From Bacteroidota bacterium (lineage in GTDB: Bacteria > Bacteroidota > Bacteroidia > Chitinophagales > Chitinophagaceae): a stretch of 49,769 bases of DNA. Below are positions 36,579 to 45,976 of the stretch, one piece after another. Both the position numbers and the translations under genes were made by a program. The notes under the pieces are model-generated. The model searched no databases. It had not been told where the DNA came from and saw only the letters and a program-made list of their open reading frames with translations. The stretch lies in contig CANHAE010000003.1 in the NCBI GenBank assembly GCA_947458915.1, forward strand, positions 1 to 49,769, in the 5' to 3' direction. Numbering within the stretch: position 1 is the stretch's first letter; every line of letters starts with the position of its first letter.

Positions 36579-37712
36579 ATGTCCCTGACATCCATCCAAG
36601 ATTTCGTAGAACCAGTTAGTTTAGACCTGCTTTCTAATGATGAAGGCTATAGGGATACTCAATTAGGCAAACATATTAAAGTAAACGAAGGGGATTTGCC
36701 TGACATTACAGAAGCAGACATTGTAATTATAGGGGCAGGTGAGTGTCGAGGTGGTGGGTTTCCGTTAAATGGACACGCAGCTGCTAATGGGGTTCGGTCG
36801 GCTTTGTATTCATTGTATTATTGGCATTCCCAAGTGCAAATTGTGGATATAGGAAATGTTAAACTAGGACAAAGTATTCAAGACAGTTATGCTGCATTAA
36901 GAACAGTAATTTCGGAATTAATCTTGCAAAATAAGAAAGTAGTTATTATTGGTGGTTCGCACGACTTATCGCTGGCGCAATACCATGCATACACTTCTAT
37001 ACCAACATTAGTAAATGCGGTGGTAGTAGATGCTAAAATTGACCTTGATTTGGAAGCACGACTCCCAACAGACCACTTTTTAGAAGAACTATTTACAGGT
37101 TTACCAAATCATTTAAATCATTACGCGCATATTGGTTTCCAAAGTTATTTTATGCATCCGCATATGTTAGAAACTATTGACAAACTAAGATTTGATTGTT
37201 TTAGACTTGGCAAAGTGAGAGAAGATATGGAAGAAATGGAACCTGTTATTAGAGATAGTCATATGATGAGTTTTGATATCAGTGCAATTCAACACGCACA
37301 AGCACCTGCCAACCGTATTACGCCTAATGGATTGAATGGAGAAGAGGCTTGTATTTTAATGCAATATGCGGGGATGAGCTGGAAGACAAGCACTATTGGT
37401 TTATTCGGTTACCAAGCCGAACATGACATGAATGGTTTAACAGCAATTCAAATGGCTCAAATGATTTGGTATATTATTGACGGGGTACAAAAGGGAAAAA
37501 AGGAATCGCTTCTTTCTGACACGGACCGTTTTAAAGAATTTCATATTGCCTTCTCTGATATTGAAACCAATTTTGTGCAAAGTAAAAATACGGGTCGTTG
37601 GTGGATGCAATTACATAATAACGAATGGTGCCCTTGCAGTTACAAAGATTATTTAGTAGCTTCCAATAACGAAATTCCAGAACGATGGTTAAGAGCATTA
37701 GAAAGAGAATAA
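36579..37712 (+). CDS. arginase/ureohydrolase-fold protein with altered metal site
   Basis: 377 residues, longer than typical arginases (about 300). The fold is visible from IVIIGAGECRGGGFPLNGHAA, the Rossmann-like repeats and three motif positions. The metal ligands only partly fit: GGSHD (H128 present), D151-A-K153-I-D155 (canonical DxHxD: His replaced by Lys) and D233-I-S235 (canonical DxD: second Asp replaced by Ser). Relatives in Bacteroidota are annotated as formimidoylglutamase, but the substituted ligands make ordinary two-manganese ureohydrolase chemistry doubtful. It may have one metal or act in another way. It starts 61 bp after the response regulator and overlaps the start region of the PBP4-type gene. 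Confidence 0.8.
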   Translation: MSLTSIQDFVEPVSLDLLSNDEGYRDTQLGKHIKVNEGDLPDITEADIVIIGAGECRGGGFPLNGHAAANGVRSALYSLYYWHSQVQIVDIGNVKLGQSIQDSYAALRTVISELILQNKKVVIIGGSHDLSLAQYHAYTSIPTLVNAVVVDAKIDLDLEARLPTDHFLEELFTGLPNHLNHYAHIGFQSYFMHPHMLETIDKLRFDCFRLGKVREDMEEMEPVIRDSHMMSFDISAIQHAQAPANRITPNGLNGEEACILMQYAGMSWKTSTIGLFGYQAEHDMNGLTAIQMAQMIWYIIDGVQKGKKESLLSDTDRFKEFHIAFSDIETNFVQSKNTGRWWMQLHNNEWCPCSYKDYLVASNNEIPERWLRALERE

Positions 37713-39013
37713 CAACGCAAGTGAAACTACTTTTAGCAGCAAGTATTTTAATATTGACTGCTGGGTGTGGTGTTCACAAAGCCCAAAAAACTTTATTAGC
37801 AAGCCCATCCTTAAAAGGAGCACATGTTGGCATAGCAATATATAACGACACAAAATCGCAATGGGTTGGGAAATACCAAAGCGACCATTATTTCACCCCT
37901 GCGAGTAATACTAAAATTTTAGCTACTTATTTAGGCCTTAAATTTTTAGGAGATTCTTTGCCAGGATGGAGTGTAGCCGAAAATACAGACACTTTATTTT
38001 TAACACCATTAGGAGATCCTAGTTTCCTGCATCCCGATTTTACTTATCAGCCAGTAATAGATTTAATAAAGCAAACAAATAAGCAGGTTATTATTCGTGC
38101 CATAAATACTGCGGACCATTTTGAACCATTTGGAGATGGTTGGGCCTGGAATGATTTCGCCGAAGATTATCAACCCGAAAGAAGCAGGATGCCTATTTAT
38201 GGGAACGTTGTCCATTTTTACCAGCGCAAAGGGAATTTGGCGGCAATTAAGCCATTTTATTTTTTCAAAGAGTATGTTGATTTGAATACAACTTATCAAA
38301 AAAATTGGACTAGAAAAAGAGTTGGAAATGTATTTTATACTACTGGTGAAAAAAAGGCAGCCGCATATTTTCAAGTGCCGTTTAGTCAATATTTTGAACC
38401 ATTTTTACCTGTAAGTTTATTGAATGACACTTTACAAAGAATTATTCCATTTACAGCAGTAAACACAGAACGTAGTATTACCGAAAAAATCATTAAGACA
38501 GTACCTACTGATTCTTTATTAAAAATTATGATGCGCCGTAGTGATAATTTTTTCGCTGACCAAGTATTGCTAATGGCAAGTGAACAATTGCTAGGGAAAA
38601 TGGATGATGCCGCATTAATTGATACTGTCATGAAAACCGATTTTTCAACGCTCCCTCAAAAAATGAGATGGGCTGATGGTAGTGGGTTAAGTAGGTACAA
38701 TTTAAATACGCCTGAAAACTATGTAACAATTTTAAAAAGCATGCAGGATCAATTTGGTCAAGCACGCGTTACTAATATATTTGAAACTGGCGGCGAAGGG
38801 ACACTATCTGCTTATTTTAAAAACTTCCCTGGGGAGTTACATGCTAAAACTGGCAGCTTAGGAGGTCAGATAGCATTGAGTGGGTTTATATTTACACAAA
38901 AGCAACAGAAGTTATATTTCTCTGTGTTAGTGTCAAATCATATGAGTCCAACAAGCGCAGGCGTGCGAAGAGCCGTTGAAACTTATTTAAGAGAAGTTGC
39001 AAAAAGAAATTAA
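37685..39013 (+). CDS. dacB: D-alanyl-D-alanine carboxypeptidase/endopeptidase, PBP4 (peptidase S13)
   Basis: 442 residues from ATG 37685, which overlaps the preceding gene by 28 bases; a GTG at 37721 (VKLLLAASILILTAGC) would avoid the overlap and keep the signal. A lipoprotein signal ends at LTAGC. The S13 active site is complete: SxxK in TPASNTKI, SxN in DGSGLSRYN, and KTG in HAKTGSLGG. It cleaves peptidoglycan cross-links or terminal D-Ala in the periplasm. The domain between SxxK and SxN is shorter than in E. coli DacB. Co-transcribed with the arginase-like gene on spacing. Confidence 0.9.
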   Translation: MVKSIRKRITTQVKLLLAASILILTAGCGVHKAQKTLLASPSLKGAHVGIAIYNDTKSQWVGKYQSDHYFTPASNTKILATYLGLKFLGDSLPGWSVAENTDTLFLTPLGDPSFLHPDFTYQPVIDLIKQTNKQVIIRAINTADHFEPFGDGWAWNDFAEDYQPERSRMPIYGNVVHFYQRKGNLAAIKPFYFFKEYVDLNTTYQKNWTRKRVGNVFYTTGEKKAAAYFQVPFSQYFEPFLPVSLLNDTLQRIIPFTAVNTERSITEKIIKTVPTDSLLKIMMRRSDNFFADQVLLMASEQLLGKMDDAALIDTVMKTDFSTLPQKMRWADGSGLSRYNLNTPENYVTILKSMQDQFGQARVTNIFETGGEGTLSAYFKNFPGELHAKTGSLGGQIALSGFIFTQKQQKLYFSVLVSNHMSPTSAGVRRAVETYLREVAKRN

Positions 39014-39039
39014 TAAATTTCAACTGACTTGGATTAATG

Positions 39040-40902
39040 CTATTTGCTAAATAAGCCGTCTAGGTATTCTTCTTTAAATTCAATATAGGTTGGCGCACCA
39101 CTAGCTGTTATATTAGGCGTTTCGCATTCAATTAGGGACTCGATTAAGCCATGCATTTCTTTTTGTGTAAGCGACTGTCCAGCTTTAATAGCCATTTGAC
39201 GAGCCATGCAACGAATTAATTTTTCGCGCTTACTAAATTTAATATCTCCGCTAAAATGCTTGAACTGTTCTAATAATAGTTCAATCGCATTTTTTTCATT
39301 CCCTGACATTACATCGGCAGGTATGCCTTGTATGATAAAACTATTTTGTCCAAATGGTTCAATTTCGTATCCAATGATTGCTAAGTCCTCTATAATTTCT
39401 TCTAATAAAATTGCATCGCTAACACTTAGCTCTAATACTACAGGGAATAAACTTTTTTGTGTTGCATGAGGTTGAATACTCGCTTTCTGAAATTTTTCAT
39501 ACAATACCCGCTCGTGTGCTAACTGCTGATGAATCATTACACAACCACTATTAGCAGGAGCAATGATATAGGTATTATTAATTTGAAGTAATGTGGCGTC
39601 TTCGTTTATTTGGAGGCCTTTCGTTTCTTTGTACAAACCCATCGAAGATGGTTTCACAATAAAGGATTCCTTATTATAGCTTTCTTGGCTTGTTTCGTTT
39701 TCCGAGCTTGGGATATCCGTAAAAAAACTTTTCCAGTCTTGCGTTCGGGCGTTATCGGATTTTGGTATAAAGTGGGCCTGATTCTTTTGTGTAAACCCTG
39801 CGTACAAAGAACTGCTTGCTGTACTTTGTATTTTTTCGTCTGTAAAAGGTTGTTGAATCGCATCCAAACCTTGGATCGTAGCATCTAGTGAAAAATCTAA
39901 TGACGGTGCTATACTAAATTGAGCAAGTGCATGTTTAACAGCAGCTTGCACGAATGCGTAAATAATTTTATCGTCTTCGAATTTAATTTCTTGTTTGGTT
40001 GGGTGCACATTTATGTCCACTTGAGAAGGGTCAACGTCAATATATAAAATGTAACTAGGAAAATTTTCTTTTGAAAGCATTCCTTCAAACGCATTGGCTA
40101 CAGCATGATGTAAATAAGCGCTTTTAATAAAACGTCTGTTCACGAAAAAGTATTGATCGCTTCTCGTTTTTTTTGCAGTTTCAGGTTTACCAACAAATCC
40201 AGCAATAGTAAGGTAATCAGTTTTTTCACCCACTGCAACCAATTTTGCATTGTAGCTATTTCCCAACACTTGAATAGCTCTTTGTTTAAAACTACCACTG
40301 TCCCAATGATATACATCCTGGCCATTACTAGTTAAGCTAAAATATATTTCAGGAAATGCCAAAGCCACTCTAGTAAATTCTTCTAAAATATGTTTTAATT
40401 CAGCCGCATTGCTTTTTAAAAAGTTTCTTCTTGCAGGCACATTAAAAAATAAATTTTTCATACTAATACTAGTTCCAACAGGATGTGCAATTGGAGAAGT
40501 GGCAGTTACTTTACTATGCTCCATATCTACACTAGTGCCTAACTCGTCTTCTGGTCGTCTTGTCTTAAGGTTTACTTGGGCAACTGCTGCAATAGAGGCT
40601 AATGCCTCGCCCCTAAATCCCATGGTCCTTATTTGAAATAGGTCGTCAATAGTACTAATTTTGCTAGTCGCATGGCGCGCAAATGCGTTTTGTGCATCTA
40701 TTACGCTCATACCTTTTCCATTATCAATGACTTGAATGAGTGATTTACCCGCGTCATTGATAATTAATCGAATTTCGGTTGCGCCAGCGTCTACGGCATT
40801 CTCCAATAATTCCTTCACAGCACTAGCGGGGCGTTGGATAACCTCACCGGCAGCAATTTGGTTTGCAATGTGATCTGGAAGTAAATGTATAGTATCGGCC
40901 AC
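39040..40902 (-). CDS. mutL: DNA mismatch repair protein MutL
   Basis: 620 residues from a GTG start (40902). MutL joins MutS to downstream excision. The GHKL ATPase part is intact: E-L-L-E-N-A-V-D-A-G (N box), D-N-G-K-G-M, T-M-G-F-R-G-E-A-L, and NVPARR. The C-terminal dimerisation domain begins near 430. The latent endonuclease motif DQHA(x)2E(x)4E reads H458-Q-Q-L-A-H-E464 ... E469, so the Asp, His and Ala are changed while both Glu remain; the last motif (CPHGRP) is also not recognisable. Divergent from the M3 peptidase. Confidence 0.95.
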   Translation of the reverse strand: MADTIHLLPDHIANQIAAGEVIQRPASAVKELLENAVDAGATEIRLIINDAGKSLIQVIDNGKGMSVIDAQNAFARHATSKISTIDDLFQIRTMGFRGEALASIAAVAQVNLKTRRPEDELGTSVDMEHSKVTATSPIAHPVGTSISMKNLFFNVPARRNFLKSNAAELKHILEEFTRVALAFPEIYFSLTSNGQDVYHWDSGSFKQRAIQVLGNSYNAKLVAVGEKTDYLTIAGFVGKPETAKKTRSDQYFFVNRRFIKSAYLHHAVANAFEGMLSKENFPSYILYIDVDPSQVDINVHPTKQEIKFEDDKIIYAFVQAAVKHALAQFSIAPSLDFSLDATIQGLDAIQQPFTDEKIQSTASSSLYAGFTQKNQAHFIPKSDNARTQDWKSFFTDIPSSENETSQESYNKESFIVKPSSMGLYKETKGLQINEDATLLQINNTYIIAPANSGCVMIHQQLAHERVLYEKFQKASIQPHATQKSLFPVVLELSVSDAILLEEIIEDLAIIGYEIEPFGQNSFIIQGIPADVMSGNEKNAIELLLEQFKHFSGDIKFSKREKLIRCMARQMAIKAGQSLTQKEMHGLIESLIECETPNITASGAPTYIEFKEEYLDGLFSK

Positions 40903-40932
40903 TTTTAAAACTTTTAAAGTGTGTAAAAGTAG

Positions 40933-40940
40933 TAAATTTG
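40933..40940 (+). promoter_or_regulatory. -7 element for the M3 peptidase gene
   Basis: TAAATTTG is a full TAnnTTTG match, 19 bases before the ATG at 40960. The region at the -33 position is T-rich but lacks TTG. Confidence 0.45.
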
Positions 40941-40959
40941 CGTCTTAAAATAGCAACGA

Positions 40960-42684
40960 ATGACTAGAACGGCAGACATTAAAAAATTAACACATAATTA
41001 CCTACCTCAGGACTTCGTACTGACAAACTGGGAAACGGTTGAACCCTTTTTCAAGGAATTAAACGAAAGGCCAATTGAAAGTAAAGTAACCCTTGAAAAG
41101 TGGCTTAAAGATTTAAGCGAATTGGAAGCGTTTATAAGTGAAGATGCTTGTTGGAGGCAAATTAAAATGACTTGCGATACCACCGATAAGTCATTAGAAG
41201 AGGCGTTTAACTATTTCTGTATGGAAATTCAACCTCAAATGCAACCCTATGCAGATGCCTTGAATAAAAAGTTGGTACAATCCCCTTACACTGCTGAATT
41301 AGATGCAAAGGAATACTATACTTATTTACGTTCGGTGAATAAGAGCATTGAATTATTTAGAACGGAGAATATTCCTATTCAAGCTGAGTTAAGTGTATTA
41401 CAACAACAGTATGGAACTATTGCGGGCAAGATGACTGTTCAAATGGAAGGCAAAGAATATACATTGCAACAAGCCGCAAAGTTTTTAGAACATGAGGACA
41501 GGGCGGTAAGGGAAGAAGTGTACCGTAAAATTCAAGACCGTCGTTTGCAGGACCATGAAAGTTTACATGAGCTGTTTACTACTTTAATCGAAAAAAGACA
41601 TCAGGTTGCAGTGAACGCTGGTTTTGCAAATTATAGAGATTATAAGTTTGTGGAATTAGGCAGGTTTGATTATACAAAAGAAGATTGTTTTCAATTTCAT
41701 GCAGCGGTAAAACTACATGTGATGCCATTGCTTGATAAAATTTATTCACGTAAAAGAGAAAAATTGGCACTCGATAAATTAAAGCCATGGGATACCGAAG
41801 CAGAACCAGCAGGAACATTGCCTTTGCGACCTTTTACAGATGGCAATGATTTATATGAAAAATCAGTTGCTTGTTTTGAAGCATTGAATCCTTTTTTTGC
41901 CGACTGCTTACGCAAGATGAAAGAACTGAAACACTTTGATTTAGAAAGTAGAAAAGGAAAGGCACCTGGGGGCTACAACTGTCCTTTGGCAGAATCTGGT
42001 GCGCCATTTATTTTCATGAATGCAGCTGGGCAAATGGGGGACGTAACTACAATGGTCCACGAAGGGGGGCATGCGGTGCATTCTTTTTTATCACATCCTT
42101 TGGCATTGAGTGGTTTTAAAGAATATCCAATGGAAATAGCAGAAGTAGCAAGTATGGCTATGGAATTATTTACAATGGAACATTGGCAATCTTTCTTCGA
42201 CAACGAGGCCGATTTAAAAAGAGCTAAAGAGCACCAACTAGAACGCACGATAACTATTTTCCCTTGGATTGCAATTATTGATAAGTTCCAACATTGGGTA
42301 TACGAAAATCCTAGTCATACTGTAGAGCAAAGAACAAATACTTGGCAGAATATTGTAAAAGAATTTTCAAGCAAGAGTATTGATTTCTCAGGACTGAAAC
42401 AATACCGAGCTATAGGATGGCAAAGACAATTACATTTATTTGAAGTGCCTTTTTATTATATCGAATATGGTATTGCGCAATTAGGTGCAATAGGTATGTG
42501 GATGCAATATCAAAAAAATCCAACAGCAGCTTTAGAAAATTACATGAATGCATTGGCATTAGGTGGCACAAGAACTTTGCCAGAATTATACAAAACTGCA
42601 GGATTAGAATTCAACTTTTCTCCTGATTATGTAAAAACGTTAATGGACTTTACAAATGAAGAGTTAGAAAAATTATATAATTAA
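40960..42684 (+). CDS. M3 family oligoendopeptidase
   Basis: 574 residues with the thimet/oligoendopeptidase F architecture: a helical N-terminal lid (about 1-190) and a catalytic domain. The zinc site is H367-E-G-G-H371 with the third ligand Glu at 395 (E-I-A-E-V-A-S-M-A-M-E). R-K-G-K-A-P-G-G-Y-N-C-P and Y-I-E-Y-G-I-A-Q are further M3 motifs. There is no signal peptide, so it works in the cytoplasm on short peptides. It is preceded by a promoter and closed by a strong terminator, so it is a single-gene unit. Confidence 0.95.
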   Translation: MTRTADIKKLTHNYLPQDFVLTNWETVEPFFKELNERPIESKVTLEKWLKDLSELEAFISEDACWRQIKMTCDTTDKSLEEAFNYFCMEIQPQMQPYADALNKKLVQSPYTAELDAKEYYTYLRSVNKSIELFRTENIPIQAELSVLQQQYGTIAGKMTVQMEGKEYTLQQAAKFLEHEDRAVREEVYRKIQDRRLQDHESLHELFTTLIEKRHQVAVNAGFANYRDYKFVELGRFDYTKEDCFQFHAAVKLHVMPLLDKIYSRKREKLALDKLKPWDTEAEPAGTLPLRPFTDGNDLYEKSVACFEALNPFFADCLRKMKELKHFDLESRKGKAPGGYNCPLAESGAPFIFMNAAGQMGDVTTMVHEGGHAVHSFLSHPLALSGFKEYPMEIAEVASMAMELFTMEHWQSFFDNEADLKRAKEHQLERTITIFPWIAIIDKFQHWVYENPSHTVEQRTNTWQNIVKEFSSKSIDFSGLKQYRAIGWQRQLHLFEVPFYYIEYGIAQLGAIGMWMQYQKNPTAALENYMNALALGGTRTLPELYKTAGLEFNFSPDYVKTLMDFTNEELEKLYN

Positions 42685-42698
42685 GCATAGGGCAAGAC

Positions 42699-42733
42699 AA
42701 AAAAATACCCCCGAAATTCGGGGGTATTTTTTT
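42699..42733 (+). terminator. bidirectional intrinsic terminator
   Basis: TACCCCCG (42706-42713) and CGGGGGTA (42719-42726) form a stable stem with an AAATT centre; an A-run precedes it and seven T follow. It ends the M3 peptidase gene and, on the other strand, the radA-to-ricT run. Confidence 0.85.
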
Positions 42734-42762
42734 GAAAATTTTTTCAAGCGCAATTATATAAA

Positions 42763-44103
42763 CTAGTTTTCACTAGGACCCGTAGGTCCTTGAGTAGGAT
42801 TACTAGGTCTATTATTTGGATTGTTATTTCTTGGTCCGTTTGGATTGCCAGGTCGGTTCATAGGCCTATTAGCATTGCCAGTATTAGGACCATTGTTAGG
42901 CCTATTCATTGGACGGTTAGGGTTCATTGAAGGCCTAGGTCCTTGAGCCGACTGACCTGCTGGACCGCGACGATCGTTATTGTTGGGTCCTCTATTATCT
43001 CTTCTTCTTCTGTCGTTCTTCTCCAAACTTCTTAAACTAATTTGACCTACCACATCTACAAAATCAGGTTCCACTTCTTTCGGTTTGCCACTTGTTACTT
43101 CTACAGCTTCTAGTTCATTAACAATGACACCTTGTTTATTTAAATTCTTTATTTCTTTAACACGCTCAATAGTTAAAGGGTAGTGTTTGGTATTATTAGG
43201 AAGGGTATACCACATTAAATTTTTAAAAATATCTTTCTTAATTAAGAATGCCTGACCCATTGCAGTTTGCAAAGTATCGGCGTAATCGGGAAAGGCTTGT
43301 AAAGCATCTAAATAAGTATCTAATTCAAAATTCAAACAACATTTCAGACGGCCACATTGACCACTTAATTTTGTTTGGTTAATAGATAAATTTTGGTAAC
43401 GTGCAGCAGTGGTGTTCACACTTTTAAAATCATGCAACCAAGTACTACAGCATAGTTCGCGACCACAACTTCCTATTCCTCCTACTTTTGCGGCTTCTTG
43501 GCGAATTCCAATTTGTCGCATTTCTACCTTTACTTTAAACTCGCCTGCGAATATTCTTATTAGTTCTCTAAAGTCAATACGGTCGTCGGCAGTGTAAAAG
43601 AAAGTACCTTTTTTACCATCTGCTTGAATTTCAATTTCGCTCAGTTTCATTTGCAATTTTAGCTGCCTTGCGTGGGCACGGCTTTTTGCTAAAATATCGG
43701 CTTCACGGCTTTTGCTTATTTTGTAGGTTTCTAAGTCTCTGTCGGTACTTGACCTGAGAATTTTTTTCATTTCGGGACTAAACTCGTCCATCCCTCTTTT
43801 TTTCAATTGCAAACGCACTAGCTCGCCTGTTAATGAAACTTCCCCCAAATCAAATCCGTTAACGCCTTCTACAGTTACGTAGTCGCCTTTTTCGAATTGT
43901 TGTAAATTTGGGTTTTTGAAAAATTCTTTACGGCTTCCTTGTTTGAAGCTTACTTCCACAACTTTACATTGTGTAGCTATATCATCAATTGGCAAATCGC
44001 TTAGCCAGTCGTGTACATTTAATCTGTTACAACCACCAGTGCTGCATCCGCCATTGCTTTTGCAACCGCCTGGTTTCCCAGTTCCGCATGATCCACATCC
44101 CAT
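42763..44103 (-). CDS. PSP1/RicT-family protein with Cys-rich N-terminus and Asn/Pro-rich tail
   Basis: 446 residues. The PSP1 domain (about 45-300) has the family motif set GIGSCGRELCCSTWL and QCGRLKCCLNFE, with the Cys pairs that in Bacillus RicT (YaaT) help hold iron-sulfur clusters in a complex acting on RNase Y. In addition the first 26 residues carry six Cys (CGSCGTG, GGC, GGC, GGC), and the last 90 are a low-complexity Asn/Pro/Arg/Gly tail with repeats such as NRPMNRPN. Directly after holB, as in the holB-yaaT order of Firmicutes. Its Bacteroidota function is unknown; DNA-replication or RNA-turnover links are suggested only by that order. Confidence 0.85.
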   Translation of the reverse strand: MGCGSCGTGKPGGCKSNGGCSTGGCNRLNVHDWLSDLPIDDIATQCKVVEVSFKQGSRKEFFKNPNLQQFEKGDYVTVEGVNGFDLGEVSLTGELVRLQLKKRGMDEFSPEMKKILRSSTDRDLETYKISKSREADILAKSRAHARQLKLQMKLSEIEIQADGKKGTFFYTADDRIDFRELIRIFAGEFKVKVEMRQIGIRQEAAKVGGIGSCGRELCCSTWLHDFKSVNTTAARYQNLSINQTKLSGQCGRLKCCLNFELDTYLDALQAFPDYADTLQTAMGQAFLIKKDIFKNLMWYTLPNNTKHYPLTIERVKEIKNLNKQGVIVNELEAVEVTSGKPKEVEPDFVDVVGQISLRSLEKNDRRRRDNRGPNNNDRRGPAGQSAQGPRPSMNPNRPMNRPNNGPNTGNANRPMNRPGNPNGPRNNNPNNRPSNPTQGPTGPSEN

Positions 44104-44175
44104 ATATAAAAATCTAAACTGTTAATGAATTGAAATACCCAGCATAGCAACCTTAGCCCATATTCTATTCAACAG

Positions 44176-45372
44176 CTACGCTTCTGTCAAAATTAAGGTT
44201 TTGTTCTGAATGATATGGTAGAACTTGATGCCTAAAGCCATAAATAGCATTTTGGCATTCGCATTACGTTCAATATAGTAAGTGGCTTTGTCTAGCTCTT
44301 GGATAATGGCTTCCATTTGACCAACCCCTGCTATTTTATTGATTCTCAAGGCGAAATCCTTCAAAGCAGGGTCCATTGGGAGCTCGCTACCAAGTACTTT
44401 TAGTCGGATACTTTGTTCTAATAAGTGATTAAAGTACTTCAAAAACTGTTTTTGAGGTTCTCTGCCCATCTTACTTATTTCGTCAACCCATTTTAACTGT
44501 GCTAGTGGGCCATTTTTAAGAATTGCATTGAGCCATTCTCTAATAAGTGTTAAAAAATCGGCATCACTATGCTGTAACAAGTGTAATGCTTCCAAATAGT
44601 TCCCATCAGACATCGCAGCTACTTGCGCTGCTTTATCAGGTTCAATTTGTCCCTTTTCGATTAAGACTTTTTCTATTTCACTGTTAGTAAGCCTAGGCAC
44701 TTTAATATATTGGCAACGACTTAGTATAGTAGGTAATATGTTTTCCTCCGAAGTGGCCACCAATAAAAAAATGGTATTTGGCGGAGGTTCTTCTATCAAT
44801 TTCAATAACTTATTCCCTTCTTTACCTAAATATTCGGGCATCCACATGACAAGCACCTTGTAGGAGCTTTCGAAACTTTTAAAGGAAAGCTTTTTAATAA
44901 TTTCTGCGCATTCGTCTGCACTAATATTGCCTTGCTTGTTTTCGGCTTTGATAAACTGGAGCCAATCAAAAACATTTCCGTAAGGGTACACTTTTATAAA
45001 TTCTCTCCATTCTTCAATAAAATTGGCGCTTATATTTTTAGTACCAGGTTTTTCGGTAATTGTAGGAAAAGAAAAGTGTAAATCGGGGTGCATTAACTGA
45101 CTTGCCCTTTGGTAGGCGGGTAAACCAGCAATTTCATCAGGGTTATATACTTTTTGTTCAACAGGGGCCTCGGAACGAAACATATCAACTGCCTCCACTT
45201 TTTGACTATTGGGAATACTTACTATATACTGCGCAAAAGCAATAGCCAAAGGCAAAGCGCCCGAACCCTCGGGCCCAACAAAAAGTAAGGCATGGCTCAG
45301 CCTTTGGTGCTGTACCATTTCAACTAGTTGTTGTTTTAATTTTTCTTGTCCAATAACTTCACTTAGTAACAT
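44176..45372 (-). CDS. holB: DNA polymerase III delta' subunit (HolB-like)
   Basis: 398 residues. An AAA+ clamp-loader subunit: starts MLLSEVIGQEKLKQQLVEMV, then the P-loop position reads GPEGSGALPLA, where the Lys and Thr of Walker A are missing, normal for delta', which does not hydrolyse ATP. ALLFVGPEG, LLKLIEEPPPNTIFLLVA and SRCQYIKVPRL (the SRC motif that completes a neighbour's ATP site) mark the family. The usual Cys4 zinc module is absent. The insertion at about 55-130 (A-V-D-M-F-R-S ... NISANFIEEWREFI) is longer than in E. coli. Between gpx and ricT. Confidence 0.9.
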   Translation of the reverse strand: MLLSEVIGQEKLKQQLVEMVQHQRLSHALLFVGPEGSGALPLAIAFAQYIVSIPNSQKVEAVDMFRSEAPVEQKVYNPDEIAGLPAYQRASQLMHPDLHFSFPTITEKPGTKNISANFIEEWREFIKVYPYGNVFDWLQFIKAENKQGNISADECAEIIKKLSFKSFESSYKVLVMWMPEYLGKEGNKLLKLIEEPPPNTIFLLVATSEENILPTILSRCQYIKVPRLTNSEIEKVLIEKGQIEPDKAAQVAAMSDGNYLEALHLLQHSDADFLTLIREWLNAILKNGPLAQLKWVDEISKMGREPQKQFLKYFNHLLEQSIRLKVLGSELPMDPALKDFALRINKIAGVGQMEAIIQELDKATYYIERNANAKMLFMALGIKFYHIIQNKTLILTEA

Positions 45373-45405
45373 GGAGCGAAGATAATGGATAGTTGTGGAA
45401 GCCGA

Positions 45406-45930
45406 TTACTTTAGATAAGACAAAATACTTTCGCTATCTGGCTTTACATTACTAGGGAAGTAAGCAATCATTTTGCCTTGTTCGTCTAGTAAGAATTTAT
45501 TAAAATTCCAGCCAATTGTTGCGTCTAACACCCCGTTTTGTGATTTTTGAGTTAACCACTTATAAATTGGCGCTGCATTTTCTCCTTTAACATCCAGCTT
45601 ATCTCCTAAAGGGAAAGTTACGCCGTAATTTTTTTGACAAAATTCAACAATCGCATCATTGGTTCCTGGTTCTTGGCCACCAAATTGGTTGCATGGGAAT
45701 CCTATAATAACTAACTTATCCTTATACTGTGTATATACTTTTTGTAAAGCTTCATATTGGCCAGTATAGCCACATTTGCTTGCCGTATTTACAATTAGTA
45801 TTTTCTTGCCTTTGAAACTCGCAAGGTTAATTTCTTTTCCGTCAATACTTTTTACTTTAAAGCCATGAATGCTTTGTCCGTTCGTTAAAAAAGTGATAGC
45901 CAAGCAAAATAGGGTTACAATAAGTTTCAT
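45406..45930 (-). CDS. glutathione peroxidase family protein, exported
   Basis: 174 residues from ATG 45930 (the upstream TTG at 45951 is unlikely). A signal peptide (MKLIVTLFCLAITFLTNGQS) places it in the periplasm. Thioredoxin-fold peroxidase motifs: NTASKCGYTGQYEAL with the catalytic Cys (Cys, not selenocysteine), GFPCNQFGGQEPG with the second Cys, and a W-N-F-N-K-F-L triad segment. Bacterial members usually use thioredoxin rather than glutathione to remove hydroperoxides. Its place between holB and comF is not functionally obvious; spacing (33 and 46 bp) allows co-transcription. Confidence 0.92.
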   Translation of the reverse strand: MKLIVTLFCLAITFLTNGQSIHGFKVKSIDGKEINLASFKGKKILIVNTASKCGYTGQYEALQKVYTQYKDKLVIIGFPCNQFGGQEPGTNDAIVEFCQKNYGVTFPLGDKLDVKGENAAPIYKWLTQKSQNGVLDATIGWNFNKFLLDEQGKMIAYFPSNVKPDSESILSYLK

Positions 45931-45976
45931 GTGTTGTAGTTTATAATTCAATATAACAACATTCTGCTAATAAAGT

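Noticed and set aside
44840-45372. HolB as an active ATPase or as a broken gene
   Set aside because: The missing Walker A Lys/Thr is normal for delta' subunits; length and the SRC motif are intact.
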